Source: Psychrobacter sp. Pi2-52 | GTDB lineage: Bacteria > Pseudomonadota > Gammaproteobacteria > Pseudomonadales > Moraxellaceae | DNA: 64,000 bases | Direction of reading: 5' to 3' | Assembly: GCF_904846705.1 (NCBI RefSeq) | Contig: NZ_CAJHBS010000003.1 | Location: forward strand, 173,070 to 237,069 | Shown here: in pieces, positions 44,167-54,090 of the stretch | Layout: each line of letters begins with the position of its first letter | Position numbering within the stretch: the first letter of the stretch is position 1 | The notes under the pieces: model-generated | Told to the model about the DNA's origin: nothing | The model's input: the letters and a program-made list of their open reading frames with translations, nothing else | Database searches by the model: none | Translations under genes and position numbers: made by a program

Positions 44167-45507
44167 CTATACCAATAGCCAAAACACGCTCATGATAATG
44201 GCACCAGATACAGCTAACACTATCAGACAGTAACCCATAATGGCTCGCGCATCCAAACCTGCGATACCTAACAATGGCAGAGCCCAAAATGGTTGAATCA
44301 TGTTGGTCCATGCGTCACCCCACGCAATCGCCATCGCAGTAATGGCTGGACTGACACCTAGCTCAATACCAGCAGGAATCATAACAGGGCCCTGTACTGC
44401 AAACTGTCCACCGCCCGACGGCACAAAGACGTTGACCAAGCCAGCACTTAAAAATGCAAAGATCGGAAAGCTGTCTGCGGAAGCGGAATTGACAAAAAAT
44501 TCGGTCACTTGGGTACTGATAGAGATGCCATCCGCATTTGCTCCCGTCATGATGCCCATGATGCCGCCGTAGAACGGGAACAATAACACAATACCTGTGA
44601 TGCCACCGATACCTGAGTGTACAGCACGATAATAACGCTCTAGCGTGCCATGCGATAGCAAACCTATGAACAAGAATAGCCCAATGACAATATTCAGCCC
44701 TAAGTTAAAACCGTTACTACCAAACTCGCTGATATAGTACATCAGTGCTAAGGCCAATAAGATGACAGCGATAATACGGCTATCATCTAGCTTTTGTGCA
44801 GGCGTATCTCTTTGGGGCGCGACGTAAATCTCTTCTTTGATCAATTTAGGATCAATAACTGTAGGGTTTTTAGGATGCATAAAGCGATTGACGAGTGGCA
44901 AAATAACGATAAGCAAACCTACTAGCAGCATGTTGTAGCCTGCAAATACCGTCTGTGATAAAGGCACCGCTTCGGTCATAGTGTTGCCTGACAGTGTCAG
45001 TAGCGTATCACCGCCAGAGCTGAGCGTCAGTGGTATCGAACCTGAAAAACCGCCATGCCAAATCACAAAGCCTGAATACGCGGCAGCGACCAATAGCGGA
45101 TAGTCGACGTTGGCCACTTTTTTTGCCAGTGCCTTTGCAAAGATAGCCCCGATGATCAGACCGAAACCCCAGTTTATCCATGAACCAACCAATCCCACCA
45201 ATGTTGATACGATAATGGCGGTCGTAGGAGAGTGAACACGACTAGCCAGATTGTCCAATAAGCGTTGAATGAATGGCGCACTGGCAAAGGCATAGCCTGT
45301 CACTAGGACCAACGCCATTTGCATGGCAAAGCTATGCAGTGACCACAGTCCATTGCCCCAATGCCCTGCCATCGCAATCATATCTTGGCCAGTAATAGCC
45401 AGTCCCACCGCAAACGCGATAAGGGTTAAAACGATCGAAAATACGAATGGGGATGGTAGATAGCGGTTAACTAACTGCACGCTTATATTGGTGATGGCAC
45501 TAAACAT
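44167..45507 (-). CDS. atoE: Short-chain fatty acid transporter AtoE
   Basis: A 446-residue polytopic inner membrane protein with about 12 segments. It matches the AtoE family, which takes up short-chain fatty acids or acetoacetate. Typical features are the N-terminal NRYLPSPFVFSIVLTLIAF, SWINWGFGLIIGAIFA, WHGGFSGSIPLT and the late VFVPSGGGQFAVQGPV with the WTNMIQPFWALP segment. I use the ATG at 45507, which has AAGGAAT at proper spacing, rather than the GTG six bases before. It heads the set of genes for ketone-body catabolism, 255 bases upstream of scoA. Confidence 0.92.
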   Translation of the reverse strand: MFSAITNISVQLVNRYLPSPFVFSIVLTLIAFAVGLAITGQDMIAMAGHWGNGLWSLHSFAMQMALVLVTGYAFASAPFIQRLLDNLASRVHSPTTAIIVSTLVGLVGSWINWGFGLIIGAIFAKALAKKVANVDYPLLVAAAYSGFVIWHGGFSGSIPLTLSSGGDTLLTLSGNTMTEAVPLSQTVFAGYNMLLVGLLIVILPLVNRFMHPKNPTVIDPKLIKEEIYVAPQRDTPAQKLDDSRIIAVILLALALMYYISEFGSNGFNLGLNIVIGLFLFIGLLSHGTLERYYRAVHSGIGGITGIVLLFPFYGGIMGIMTGANADGISISTQVTEFFVNSASADSFPIFAFLSAGLVNVFVPSGGGQFAVQGPVMIPAGIELGVSPAITAMAIAWGDAWTNMIQPFWALPLLGIAGLDARAIMGYCLIVLAVSGAIIMSVFWLLV

Positions 45508-45918
45508 ATTCACATTCCTTGTAAATTTAATGTTTGGTTTTAAAAATTATAGTTAGAGCTATGTTGAACGATTATCATATTTGAGAGCAATTACTGTTTA
45601 CTGCACCTAATAAATGGAAAACATTGTATTTTATATTGTCACCCATAACAATACATTTTATATCGCTATATCATGCATGAAACACTTGTGCTAACTTAAC
45701 ATATTATTTTCGTAGCGACTAGAAAATAACCATCAGCGCATGTGAGTCAACGCTGTGCAGTATATAGATCGGTAAGATATTAATGATGGATAGCGCATGA
45801 GTCTAGATTTATGTTTGATAAAACAGACGAAATAGACCTGTTTTGATTAATTTTATTGACCTATATGGATAAGCACGGCATACTCGCTGCCTTATTTTTT
45901 TTGCCAAGGAGGGCTATC
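45508..45918. promoter_or_regulatory. Divergent atoE / GntP-permease control region
   Basis: An AT-rich region between the two divergent transport genes. TATTGT (45634-45639) and ACAATA (45648-45653), eight bases apart, form an operator-like palindrome. No regulator gene lies in the neighbourhood, so the controlling protein must be elsewhere. Confidence 0.45.
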
Positions 45919-47334
45919 ATGTTTAGTACATTTGCGATTGTCATCACCCTATTATTACTCATGTTTTTTGCTTATCGCGGTTACTCTGTGCTGATTTTAG
46001 CACCGATTATGGCGACGCTAGCAGTCTTACTATCAGGTGACTTCTTAAATACCATCCCCGCTTATACCGATGTCTTTATGGGCGCGTTAAGTGGATTCTT
46101 ACTCAAGTTTTTTCCTATATTCTTGCTAGGGGCATTGTTTGGGCGTTTGATGGCTGACTCTGGCGCAGCAACTGCCATTGCCAATACCGTCGTCGAAAAG
46201 CTCGGTGCCAGCAAAGCCATACTTGCGGTGATTTTAGTCTGTGCCATTTTGACTTATGGTGGCGTCTCGTTGTTCGTTGTGGCTTTTGCTATTTATCCAA
46301 TCGCCAAAGACTTGTTTAGAGCAGCCGATATCCCAAAACGTTTGATTCCAGCAGCGATTGCCCTAGGGTCATTTACGTTTACGATGACTGCATTACCGGG
46401 CACGCCAGCCATTCAGAACGCTATTCCCATTCCTTACTACAACACCAACGTATTTGCCGCGCCTATTTTGGGTATCATTGGCGGTACGATCATGTTTATC
46501 TGTGGTTGGTTGTGGCTTCAGTCACGTGCGAGGAAAGCAAATGCAGCGGGCGAAGGCTATGGTCAGCATGATGAAGAGGATGTAGGCGGCGTTGGAGCGG
46601 CTGCAAAAGACGTTGAGGTATTAAGCACGCATCAAACTTCCTTTACCGTTGCGATGATTCCGCTGGTATTGGTCATTGGTTTGAACGCTATATTGACCTA
46701 TGTGGTATTCCCGTCGATAGATTTCAGCAGTCTACAAACTCAGTTCCCAGAATTGAATATCGCAGGCTCACTTGGGTTATGGTCAATTATTATCTCGTTG
46801 GTCGTGGCTTGTGTGGTGTTAATTCTGCTGCGTATCGGACATTGGAATAATCTACAAAAAACCATTAACCGTGGTACTTATGATTCGATGTTGCCTATTT
46901 TTAACACGGCATCAGAAGTGGGTTACGGTGCAGTTATCGCGTCGCTCGCAGGCTTCCTTATCATTCGTGATAGCATTTTAAACCTTACCCCTGACAACCC
47001 TCTGATCTCAGAAGCCGTCGCGATGACCACGCTTGCTGGTATCACAGGCTCATCGTCTGGCGGTTTGAGTATTGCGCTGTCGACATTAGGTGAAGACTAT
47101 CTGCGCATGGCCGTCAATGCGGGTATCGACCCTGAGCTGATGCACCGCGTAGCCGTTATGGCGGCAGGTGGTCTTGATACGCTTCCGCACAGTGGCGCGG
47201 TCATCACCTTGCTAGCGATTTGTGGTCTGACCCATAAGCAATCTTATTTAAATTTGGCGATGGTTACGATGGTCATTCCATTGGTCGCTGTAGTCGCTGT
47301 GATTATTTTAGGTACGATGTTCGGTTCATTCTAA
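45919..47334 (+). CDS. GntP-family permease, probable hydroxy acid transporter
   Basis: A 471-residue membrane protein with about 12 helices. I start at the ATG at 45919 since AAGGAGGG lies seven bases before it; the longer frame to 45856 reads through hydrophilic codons with no ribosome binding site. GntP features are the N-terminal GYSVLILAPIMATLAVLL, FLLGALFGRLMADSG, TALPGTPAIQNAIPIPY and the C-terminal AAGGLDTLPHSGAVITLLAICG. GntP members carry gluconate, 3-hydroxybutyrate or related acids. The divergent placement beside hydroxybutyrate dehydrogenase and CoA-transferase genes makes 3-hydroxybutyrate the most likely substrate, by context only. Confidence 0.88.
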   Translation: MFSTFAIVITLLLLMFFAYRGYSVLILAPIMATLAVLLSGDFLNTIPAYTDVFMGALSGFLLKFFPIFLLGALFGRLMADSGAATAIANTVVEKLGASKAILAVILVCAILTYGGVSLFVVAFAIYPIAKDLFRAADIPKRLIPAAIALGSFTFTMTALPGTPAIQNAIPIPYYNTNVFAAPILGIIGGTIMFICGWLWLQSRARKANAAGEGYGQHDEEDVGGVGAAAKDVEVLSTHQTSFTVAMIPLVLVIGLNAILTYVVFPSIDFSSLQTQFPELNIAGSLGLWSIIISLVVACVVLILLRIGHWNNLQKTINRGTYDSMLPIFNTASEVGYGAVIASLAGFLIIRDSILNLTPDNPLISEAVAMTTLAGITGSSSGGLSIALSTLGEDYLRMAVNAGIDPELMHRVAVMAAGGLDTLPHSGAVITLLAICGLTHKQSYLNLAMVTMVIPLVAVVAVIILGTMFGSF

Positions 47335-47694
47335 GCTAGCTTAGCCATTTAGCCATTTATTGTGACTAACCACTGGTATCTAAGCGAATAATAGATAAAT
47401 AAAAAACCCACTTAGCATACTGCTCGGTGGGTTTTTTCATGGCTGATTGATAACTAATCTATAATGACCAGATTCAATGCAAGGCTATTGTTTGTGGTTA
47501 ATTAGTGCTTGCCAAATGAGAAGTAATTACCAAGGAATATCACAAATTTATTTGATTTACGGTATCATAGGCACACTTTTTGAATTTTTATTATTTTTAG
47601 AAGTTTTTAGCATTAACGATGTCGCATCGATGAGCGATGAACCGCTTGAGATGTTCGATAACTAACCCGTTTATATAAAAATATAGGTGATTTT
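47335..47694. other. Intergenic region upstream of metG
   Basis: It holds the permease terminator at 47401-47437 and the metG leader. A 62-codon plus-strand frame at 47477-47665 has no ribosome binding site and no recognisable pattern and is not called. Confidence 0.45.
47401..47437. terminator. Terminator after the GntP permease
   Basis: AAAAAACCCAC and GTGGGTTTTTT enclose a 15-base loop, with A-rich left and T-rich right sides. Confidence 0.85.
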
Positions 47695-49794
47695 GTGCGT
47701 GAGATTCTAGTAACCAGTGCGCTGCCCTACGCCAATGGCTATATCCATTTGGGGCATCTTGTAGAATATATTCAGACTGACATTTGGGTACGTGCGATGA
47801 AAGCGCAAGGCCATCAGGTCACCTATGTCTGCGCGGATGATGCACACGGTACGGCAATCATGCTCAAAGCAGAGGCCAATGGCGTAACGCCAGAAGAGCA
47901 AATTGCCTCAGTTAAAGCCTCACATGAAGCGGATTTTTCAAAGTTCCTTATCAACTTTGATAACTACCACAGCACCCATTCAGAAGAAAACAAACAGTTC
48001 TCTGAGCTGATTTATCGTCGTTTAAATGATGCTGGTCATATCAGCACAAAAGATGTCGAGCAGCTGTTTGATCCTGAAAAGCAATTGTTTCTAGCCGATC
48101 GATTTGTCAAAGGTACTTGTCCAGAGTGTGATTCACCAGACCAGTACGGCGATAACTGTGAAGTATGTGGCACCACTTACGATGCAACGGATCTAAAAGA
48201 CCCGCATTCGACACTGTCTAATGCAACGCCTGTACTCAAAACCTCTAAGCACTATTTCTTTGATTTGCCAGAGTTTGAACAGTTCCTAAAAGACTGGACG
48301 CGCAGTGACAACCGTTTGCAAACGTCAGTGGCTAATAAATTGCAAGAATGGTTTGAGGCAGGACTTGCCAGCTGGGATATCTCACGCGATGCGCCCTACT
48401 TCGGCTTTCAAATTCCAGATACCCCAAGCGATGAGCCAGACAAATACTTTTATGTGTGGCTCGATGCGCCAGTTGGCTACATGGCAAGCTTTAAAAACCT
48501 CTGTGATAAGCGTGCAGGAACAGACCAAGCGCTTGATTTTGACCGCTACTGGGCACAAGAAAACGAGCACAAAACTGAAGTTTATCACTTTATCGGCAAA
48601 GACATCGTTTACTTCCATGCCTTGTTTTGGCCAGCCATGTTAGCTGGTAGTGAGTTACGCACGCCAACTGGCGTCTTTGCCCATGGTTTCTTGATGGTCA
48701 ATGGCGAAAAAATGAGTAAGTCACGCGGTACTTTTATCAAAGCCGAGACGTATGCTGAGCACTTACATCCTGAATATCTGCGTTATTACTTTGCCAGCAA
48801 ACTGTCTGATAAAGTTGAAGACATTAACTTAGACTTAGAAGACTTTATGCAAAAGGTCAACTCTGACTTGGTTGGTAAAGTCGTCAATATCGCCAGTCGT
48901 AGTGCAGGGTTCTTGGTTAAGAAGTACGACGGCATGCTGTCAGAAATTTGCGTCGAGTCAGAGCTATTAGAAGACATTACCAAAACGGGCGATGAGATTG
49001 CTGCTGCCTATGAGAATCGTGAATTCTCGCGTGCTATGCGTTTAATCATGCAATGTGCGGACAAAGCCAACGAATATATCGATGCCAAAAAACCATGGTC
49101 ACTAGCGAAGTTGGAGGGTACTGAGCAAGAGGTTCAAGACGTCTGCTCGGTCGCTATCAATATCTTCCGTCAATTGATGGTCTATCTAGCACCAGTATTG
49201 CCTGAGCTAACTAATAATGCTAAAGCGTTCTTAAATCTTGATGATTTAAGCTTTGCCAGTCGTAATGAGTGGTTACTAGGTCATAAAATCAATAAATTCA
49301 AACCACTAATGCAACGTATCGAAGAAAAAGATATTGAAGCGATGGTAGAAGATTCTAAAGCATCATTAACTCAAGCAGATGCTCCTGCTGCGACTGAAAG
49401 TAGCAAGCCTGCCGCAAAAGACAAAACACCTGCAACAGACGCTAATACTGATGCCGAGCAAATTGACTATATTGGTATCGAAGACTTTGCCAAAGTTGAG
49501 ATGAAAGTCGCACACGTCTTAGAGTGTAACCATGTAGAAGGTGCTGATAAGCTACTACAGTTCACGCTCGATGTTGGTGAAGATAAGCCACGTAACGTAT
49601 TTAGCGGAATTCGTAAGTTCTATGAGCCTGAGCAATTGATTAATAAGAAAGTCATTTGCGTGACCAACCTTGCTCCGCGTAAGATGAAATTTGGCGTATC
49701 AGAAGGCATGGTATTGTCAACTGGCGAGCCAAAGACAGGCTTAACAGTCGTTACCTTGCCAGATGCTTGTGTTGTTGGCGACGTACTCGCCTAA
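47695..49794 (+). CDS. metG: Methionyl-tRNA synthetase
   Basis: The 699-residue class I synthetase charges both initiator and elongator tRNA-Met. The ATP-binding HIGH-type motif is HLGH at residues 18-21 ([20 protein letters not shown]), and KMSKS lies near residue 339 ([12 protein letters not shown]). A zinc knuckle is seen in [18 protein letters not shown]. An anticodon-binding helical domain follows. After a Ala/Lys-rich linker (residues 560-590) comes a C-terminal tRNA-binding (Trbp111) domain for dimerisation, [19 protein letters not shown]. The start is GTG at 47695 with AGGTGA upstream. This is the long two-domain MetG of enterobacterial type. Confidence 0.97.
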   Translation: MREILVTSALPYANGYIHLGHLVEYIQTDIWVRAMKAQGHQVTYVCADDAHGTAIMLKAEANGVTPEEQIASVKASHEADFSKFLINFDNYHSTHSEENKQFSELIYRRLNDAGHISTKDVEQLFDPEKQLFLADRFVKGTCPECDSPDQYGDNCEVCGTTYDATDLKDPHSTLSNATPVLKTSKHYFFDLPEFEQFLKDWTRSDNRLQTSVANKLQEWFEAGLASWDISRDAPYFGFQIPDTPSDEPDKYFYVWLDAPVGYMASFKNLCDKRAGTDQALDFDRYWAQENEHKTEVYHFIGKDIVYFHALFWPAMLAGSELRTPTGVFAHGFLMVNGEKMSKSRGTFIKAETYAEHLHPEYLRYYFASKLSDKVEDINLDLEDFMQKVNSDLVGKVVNIASRSAGFLVKKYDGMLSEICVESELLEDITKTGDEIAAAYENREFSRAMRLIMQCADKANEYIDAKKPWSLAKLEGTEQEVQDVCSVAINIFRQLMVYLAPVLPELTNNAKAFLNLDDLSFASRNEWLLGHKINKFKPLMQRIEEKDIEAMVEDSKASLTQADAPAATESSKPAAKDKTPATDANTDAEQIDYIGIEDFAKVEMKVAHVLECNHVEGADKLLQFTLDVGEDKPRNVFSGIRKFYEPEQLINKKVICVTNLAPRKMKFGVSEGMVLSTGEPKTGLTVVTLPDACVVGDVLA

Positions 49795-49812
49795 TACTAG
49801 AAGGATGTAAAC

Positions 49813-50379
49813 TTGTCAAAGTTCTATACAGTTGATCGCTCAAATAATATAGATCAAAATATGGTCTTTTCGCTTCAAAAAAACTATTCTGACCATAAAA
49901 TATGGACTGTTCAAGATATATATGATGAAGAAGATGCAATCGCTAGAATAGAACAGCTTTACCCTGAAGGTTTATCATTTCATGGTATACAATATTTAAT
50001 CAAAGAGTGTCTAGTTATTTTTAAAAATATGACAAGGGAACCTTTACCATTAGCTCCCACAACACCAATGATTGAAGCCGTATTTGAGCTTGTCCGTCGA
50101 AATGAGTTTCCTCAACTTCCTTCTCGCCTGCAGTCAATGTTTGCATGGTGTAACTTAGATGATGCAAGAGAATTTAATTCGTTTTTAGGCGATAAACATT
50201 CTATATTCGAGGTAGAAATCGAAAATGCTTTTATAGCAGATCAAAAACTACTTTACTTAGGCGGCTCTGTTATTGGTACGTATGAAATGGCTCGTAAATA
50301 TTGGTCAGGTGACAAAAGCAATAACTGTAAACTAGAAGCTGTTATACCTTTGCCTGCAGTTATTGGTAACAAAGTCTAG
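49813..50379 (+). CDS. Hypothetical protein, possibly of the DUF2441/ART-like kind
   Basis: A 188-residue protein that starts at TTG 49813 with AAGGA seven bases upstream, 18 bases after metG ends. It begins KFYTVDRSNNIDQNMVFSL and contains YPEGLSFHGIQYLIKECL, the VRRNEFPQLPSRLQSMFA block, and IFEVEIENAFIADQKLL, then the ARKYWSG segment. The FYTVDR start, a central R-SR-F region and a VE-x-ENAF-ADM-like segment remind me of proteins annotated DUF2441, some of which are thought to have an ADP-ribosyltransferase-like fold; I hold this weakly. It is more AT-rich than metG, has its own terminator (50402-50432), and could be a late arrival read through from metG. No toxin or partner gene adjoins. 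Confidence 0.55.
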   Translation: MSKFYTVDRSNNIDQNMVFSLQKNYSDHKIWTVQDIYDEEDAIARIEQLYPEGLSFHGIQYLIKECLVIFKNMTREPLPLAPTTPMIEAVFELVRRNEFPQLPSRLQSMFAWCNLDDAREFNSFLGDKHSIFEVEIENAFIADQKLLYLGGSVIGTYEMARKYWSGDKSNNCKLEAVIPLPAVIGNKV

Positions 50380-50401
50380 ATATTATCATTAACATCATTT
50401 C

Positions 50402-50432
50402 AAAAAAGATGCCCTAAGTGGCATCTTTTTTT
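50402..50432 (+). terminator. Terminator after the 188-residue gene
   Basis: AAAAAAGATGCC (50402-50413) pairs with GGCATC (50420-50425), followed by seven T. Confidence 0.85.
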
Positions 50433-50472
50433 ATGACTGATTTAGCAAATGGCTAAAAACCAAGCCTGATAC

Positions 50473-50862
50473 TTATCTACTCAAAATATCGATAATCTGC
50501 AATGTATCATTAATCACCGTCACAATGTTATTTTCTGGCGTACGAATACGAACGTAACGGTCATCATAACGATCTAAAACGATAGAGCGGTCATAATCCC
50601 TTCTATCAATCTTGCCGACTACTCTATAACCGTATCTATCAAGATCACGCTTAAACGAAGCATTCGGGCTGGCATTGCGATAAGCGTTAATACTTGGGTA
50701 GGCGTTGCCACTATGCTTATAGTTTTTACTAACATGGGCAGAGTTACCTTTGCTATTACCGTGCCCGTTTCCATGACCATCTTTTGCCATAGCAGGCAAT
50801 CCAATCAAAGAAGTAGCAGTGATACCGGCGATGGTTAATAATTTAAGATTAGCAGTGTTCAT
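50473..50862 (-). CDS. Small secreted basic protein of unknown function
   Basis: A 129-residue protein from the ATG at 50862 (GAGGATA upstream); the frame reaches back to 50964 but that extension is acidic and lacks a start site. It has a signal peptide cut near GLPAMAKDG, then a Gly/His/Asn-rich stretch (GHGNGHGNSKGNSAH), and a C-terminal domain rich in Asp-Arg-Tyr. The last part reads DRRDYDRSIVLDRYDDRY, VRIRTPENNIV, and ends LQIIDILSR. The repeated DRYD motifs suggest a beta-strand-rich fold. I know similar unassigned periplasmic proteins from Acinetobacter but no function. Confidence 0.65.
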   Translation of the reverse strand: MNTANLKLLTIAGITATSLIGLPAMAKDGHGNGHGNSKGNSAHVSKNYKHSGNAYPSINAYRNASPNASFKRDLDRYGYRVVGKIDRRDYDRSIVLDRYDDRYVRIRTPENNIVTVINDTLQIIDILSR

Positions 50863-51479
50863 AATATTATCCTCAAAATAGTCATTCGAAAAATGGTCAT
50901 TTGAAAAAGTTAGATAAATGATAGAGTCTATTTCATATCCACTATTCAGCACAATGTCATCCAAATGACTGGATTATCTCTAGAATTATCATGTTTCTCG
51001 TATGAAAATTAGCTTACGTTAATTATGAAGTGAGTACGTAATAGGTGCGTTGCTAGGATGTAAGCCTTTTGCATATGGTTTGAGCAAACAAAAGTACCCT
51101 AGCGGCTTCTGTTATATTAGATATACATAAGAGCTTCAATACATCACGCGTCTTAATAAGATAAAAAGAAGTGATGATTTTTTTATTATCCATCACCATG
51201 ACCGCCACAAAACAATTTTTTATTGCGATAACTTACATTACTGTCATAATATGAACATAATAATCGATGGAACGATTACTTTATTTAACTGTTAGCCTGC
51301 TATCTCAGCATCAATATAGCATTGACTTGGCTAATCTGCATTCTTCAATATCATGGCAAAAAACCAAAGTACACCAAACAGATGAGCAAAATGACTACTA
51401 TATAAGTTAGTAGGCTCAGTCAGTCTGGCGATATCCATTTGGTTTTCGCGATTGATATAACCTATGAGTTAACCTAATA
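50863..51479. other. Intergenic region upstream of the ABC importer
   Basis: The left part is the leader of the secreted protein. A CATCAC (51142-51147) / GTGATG pair (51171-51176) with a 23-base loop and seven T may be a weak terminator on the plus strand. The right end is the leader of the first binding-protein gene. I found no riboswitch I can name. Confidence 0.4.
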
Positions 51480-52529
51480 ATGACTATCGCTTCTACTCTA
51501 CGCTTAAGCCTATATGGCGTTGCTCTTAGTGCCATTAGCACACTTGGACTAATCGGCTGCTCAAACTCCTCTACCGAGACCGCAGCGACTGCTGAAAATA
51601 GCACGGCTACAGACAAACCTGCCAAATCAATTGCCATTACTCAAATCGTTGAGCATCCATCATTAGATGATATGCGCCGCGGTATTATTGATGAATTGGC
51701 AGATAATGGTTATGTCGAAGGTCAAAATCTAACTGTTAACTTTCAAAGTGCGCAAGGTAACACAGCGACTGCTGGACAGATTGCCAAGCAATTTGCAGGA
51801 GACAACCCTGATGCGATCGTAGCAATCTCAACGCCTTCTGCGCAGTCAGTAGTAGCCGCGACCACCACTATCCCTATTATCTACACCGCTGTATCAGATC
51901 CATTGGGTGCCAAGCTCATTACGGCAGATAGCAAGCCTTTTCAAAGCAACTTGACTGGACTATCAAGCCAATTACCACTAGAGCCGCAGTTGGATTTGTT
52001 GCAGCAGATAAAACCTGACTTAAAGACCATCGGTTATGTCTATAGCCCAGGGGAAGCAAACTCAGTGTCATTGCGTGAGAACCTAAAACAAGCGCTGCCA
52101 GCACGAGGTCTGTCACTATTAGACATTCCTGCCAATCGTCCAACGGATATCGGTATGGCGACACGCAGCTTGCAAGGACGCGCAGATATTATTTATACCT
52201 CATTTGACAATAATGTTGCGTCTGCCTTTGAGGCCATGACTCAAGCAGCAAATGAGCTCAAGTTACCAATTATCGCGTCTGACGAATTCAGTGTAAAACG
52301 CGGCGCGACTGCTGCGCTTGGTGTTAATGACTATGACTTTGGTCGTACCACTGGCAAGATGGTATATCGCGTATTAAACGGCGAAGCGGTCAACACCATC
52401 AAACCTGAAGTCATGAATGATCTGACCCTATATGTCAGTCCTAAGCATGCCAAAACACAAGGTGTCAGCTTGCCAGCAGAGTTACTAAAAAACGCCATCA
52501 ATGTTGATATTGATGCCGAAACCAAATAA
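51480..52529 (+). CDS. ABC importer binding lipoprotein, first copy
   Basis: A 349-residue lipoprotein with lipobox GLIGC (Cys27) and a TrpX-type periplasmic binding domain of the ABC_sub_bind family: IAITQIVEHPSLDDMRRGI, LTVNFQSAQGNTATAGQIA, AISTPSAQSVVA and FGRTTGKMVYRVLNGE. Members bind amino acids, their analogues or unknown small molecules for import. The adjacent gene is a close paralogue, and permease and ATPase genes follow on the same strand. The ATG at 51480 lacks a strong ribosome binding site. Substrate cannot be assigned; in streptococci related importers have been linked to tryptophan, which is not evidence here. Confidence 0.85.
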   Translation: MTIASTLRLSLYGVALSAISTLGLIGCSNSSTETAATAENSTATDKPAKSIAITQIVEHPSLDDMRRGIIDELADNGYVEGQNLTVNFQSAQGNTATAGQIAKQFAGDNPDAIVAISTPSAQSVVAATTTIPIIYTAVSDPLGAKLITADSKPFQSNLTGLSSQLPLEPQLDLLQQIKPDLKTIGYVYSPGEANSVSLRENLKQALPARGLSLLDIPANRPTDIGMATRSLQGRADIIYTSFDNNVASAFEAMTQAANELKLPIIASDEFSVKRGATAALGVNDYDFGRTTGKMVYRVLNGEAVNTIKPEVMNDLTLYVSPKHAKTQGVSLPAELLKNAINVDIDAETK

Positions 52530-52606
52530 AAAGTAGTAAGCTATCTATTAGCTCGTCAATTATTTATATAGTGTACGGACACACTATTATTTTAGGAGTA
52601 AGACCC

Positions 52607-53647
52607 ATGTTGTCTCAAAATCGTTTTGGTCGTTTTAATTTTGGTAAGGCTTTATTATTAGGCGGTGTATGTACTGCTATCTTGACTGGTTGTAACCAAT
52701 CAGCGCAAGATGATGGCTCCACGGATGCTGCCGCTAGTGGTGACGCAGCGACAGCTATGAAGACCGTTGCTATTACCGCTATCGTCGAACATCCGGCGCT
52801 TGATGATGTACGTAAAGGTGTTATCGACGAGCTAAACGAAGCAGGCTTCAAGGACGGTGAAAACTTAACGGTTAACTTCCAAAGCGCGCAAGGAAACACT
52901 GCTACTGCTGGTCAGATTGCTAAGCAATTTGTCGCTGATGCACCAGACGTTATCGTCGCTATTGCAACACCATCTGCGCAGTCTGTTGCCGCTTCTACTA
53001 GCAGCATTCCGTTGGTATTCTCAGCAGTTACTGATCCAGTAGCCGCAAAACTGGTACCTAAGCTAGATGGCTCTGGCACCAACGTCACAGGCGCATCAGA
53101 TGCCCTACCGTATGAGCCACAGATTGATTTGATGCGTCAAATCATTCCATCATTAAAGAACGTCGGTTATGTCTATAGCCCAGGTGAAGTCAACTCAACG
53201 ATTATCTTAAAAAATCTAAAAGAGAAGCTAACACCACTCGGTATCAATGTATTAGAAGCGCCTGCACAGCGTAGTAACGACATCGCGATGGCAGCCCGTA
53301 GTCTCGAAGGTAAGGTCGATATGATCTATACTTCAACTGACAACAACGTGGTATCAGCGTACGAGTCACTTTATCAAATCGCCAAACAAAGTAAGATTCC
53401 TCTCATTGCCTCAGACACTAGCTCAGTTGAGCGCGGTGCTGTTGCTGCTCTAGGCGTGAACTACTATGAGCTTGGCCGTGAAACTGGTAAAATTGTCGTA
53501 CGTATCTTAAACGGTGAAAAAGCAGGTGCTATCCCTGTTTACACTCCACAAGCGCTTGATCTATACGTCAGTCCAAAACACGCTAAAGAAGAAGGCATCA
53601 CGTTGCCACAAGCGGTTATCGATAAAGCTAAAGAAGTGGTAGAATAA
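52607..53647 (+). CDS. ABC importer binding lipoprotein, second copy
   Basis: A 346-residue lipoprotein from the ATG at 52607 (TAGGAG upstream; the frame to 52571 is an extension without a start). Lipobox LTGC is at Cys29. It is a tandem paralogue of the previous protein, sharing the long blocks ITAIVEHPALDDVRKGVI, LTVNFQSAQGNTATAGQIA and GYVYSPGE, and the AALGVNYYELGRETGKIV region, with clearly diverged pocket segments. Either duplicate may widen substrate range. After it lies a hairpin (53747-53782) that could weaken transcription into the permease. Confidence 0.88.
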   Translation: MLSQNRFGRFNFGKALLLGGVCTAILTGCNQSAQDDGSTDAAASGDAATAMKTVAITAIVEHPALDDVRKGVIDELNEAGFKDGENLTVNFQSAQGNTATAGQIAKQFVADAPDVIVAIATPSAQSVAASTSSIPLVFSAVTDPVAAKLVPKLDGSGTNVTGASDALPYEPQIDLMRQIIPSLKNVGYVYSPGEVNSTIILKNLKEKLTPLGINVLEAPAQRSNDIAMAARSLEGKVDMIYTSTDNNVVSAYESLYQIAKQSKIPLIASDTSSVERGAVAALGVNYYELGRETGKIVVRILNGEKAGAIPVYTPQALDLYVSPKHAKEEGITLPQAVIDKAKEVVE

Positions 53648-54090
53648 CGCACCTTTGTATTTGGCTCACAATAGCAGGTATAAATAGGAAAGCGACACTA
53701 CTTGATACTGTGTTGTATACCTTAAATATACAGCTAATGATTAAATAAGAAACCCAGCTATGAGTCATTAGGCTGGGCTTCTTGTCTAAACAGAGTCTTT
53801 TTTTTGCAAGCGTGCTTAATAGTACTGTATTTGTCTGGCCATTTATCTGATACTTGTTGAGTAGAGGATAGGTCTATTGATTACATTGCAGTGCCTTGAA
53901 CCATCGCTTCAAACCAAGGTAGCTTATGATCGCTGTTAATCGTGATATGTTTTGGTTTACCCTAACCGCAGATTGCTTAATCTGTTAAATTCACCGCTTA
54001 GCTGTTTAGCAGGTAGATGATTTTGGCAATTGCCATTTAATTATCTTGGTACCATACGCTAGACACTTGGTTATGACTTACTGATCTCTT
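53648..54090 (+). promoter_or_regulatory. Hairpin region between binding-protein and permease genes
   Basis: CCCAGC (53753-53758) pairs with GCTGGG (53772-53777) and, with one mismatch, the stem extends to AAGAA / TTCTT; a T-rich tract follows some 15 bases later. It may act as a partial terminator or RNA stabiliser that gives more binding protein than permease. The remainder is a 270-base leader without any gene I can support. Confidence 0.5.

Noticed and set aside
47477..47665. 62-codon open frame upstream of metG
   Set aside because: No ribosome binding site and no recognisable motif; it covers the metG promoter region.
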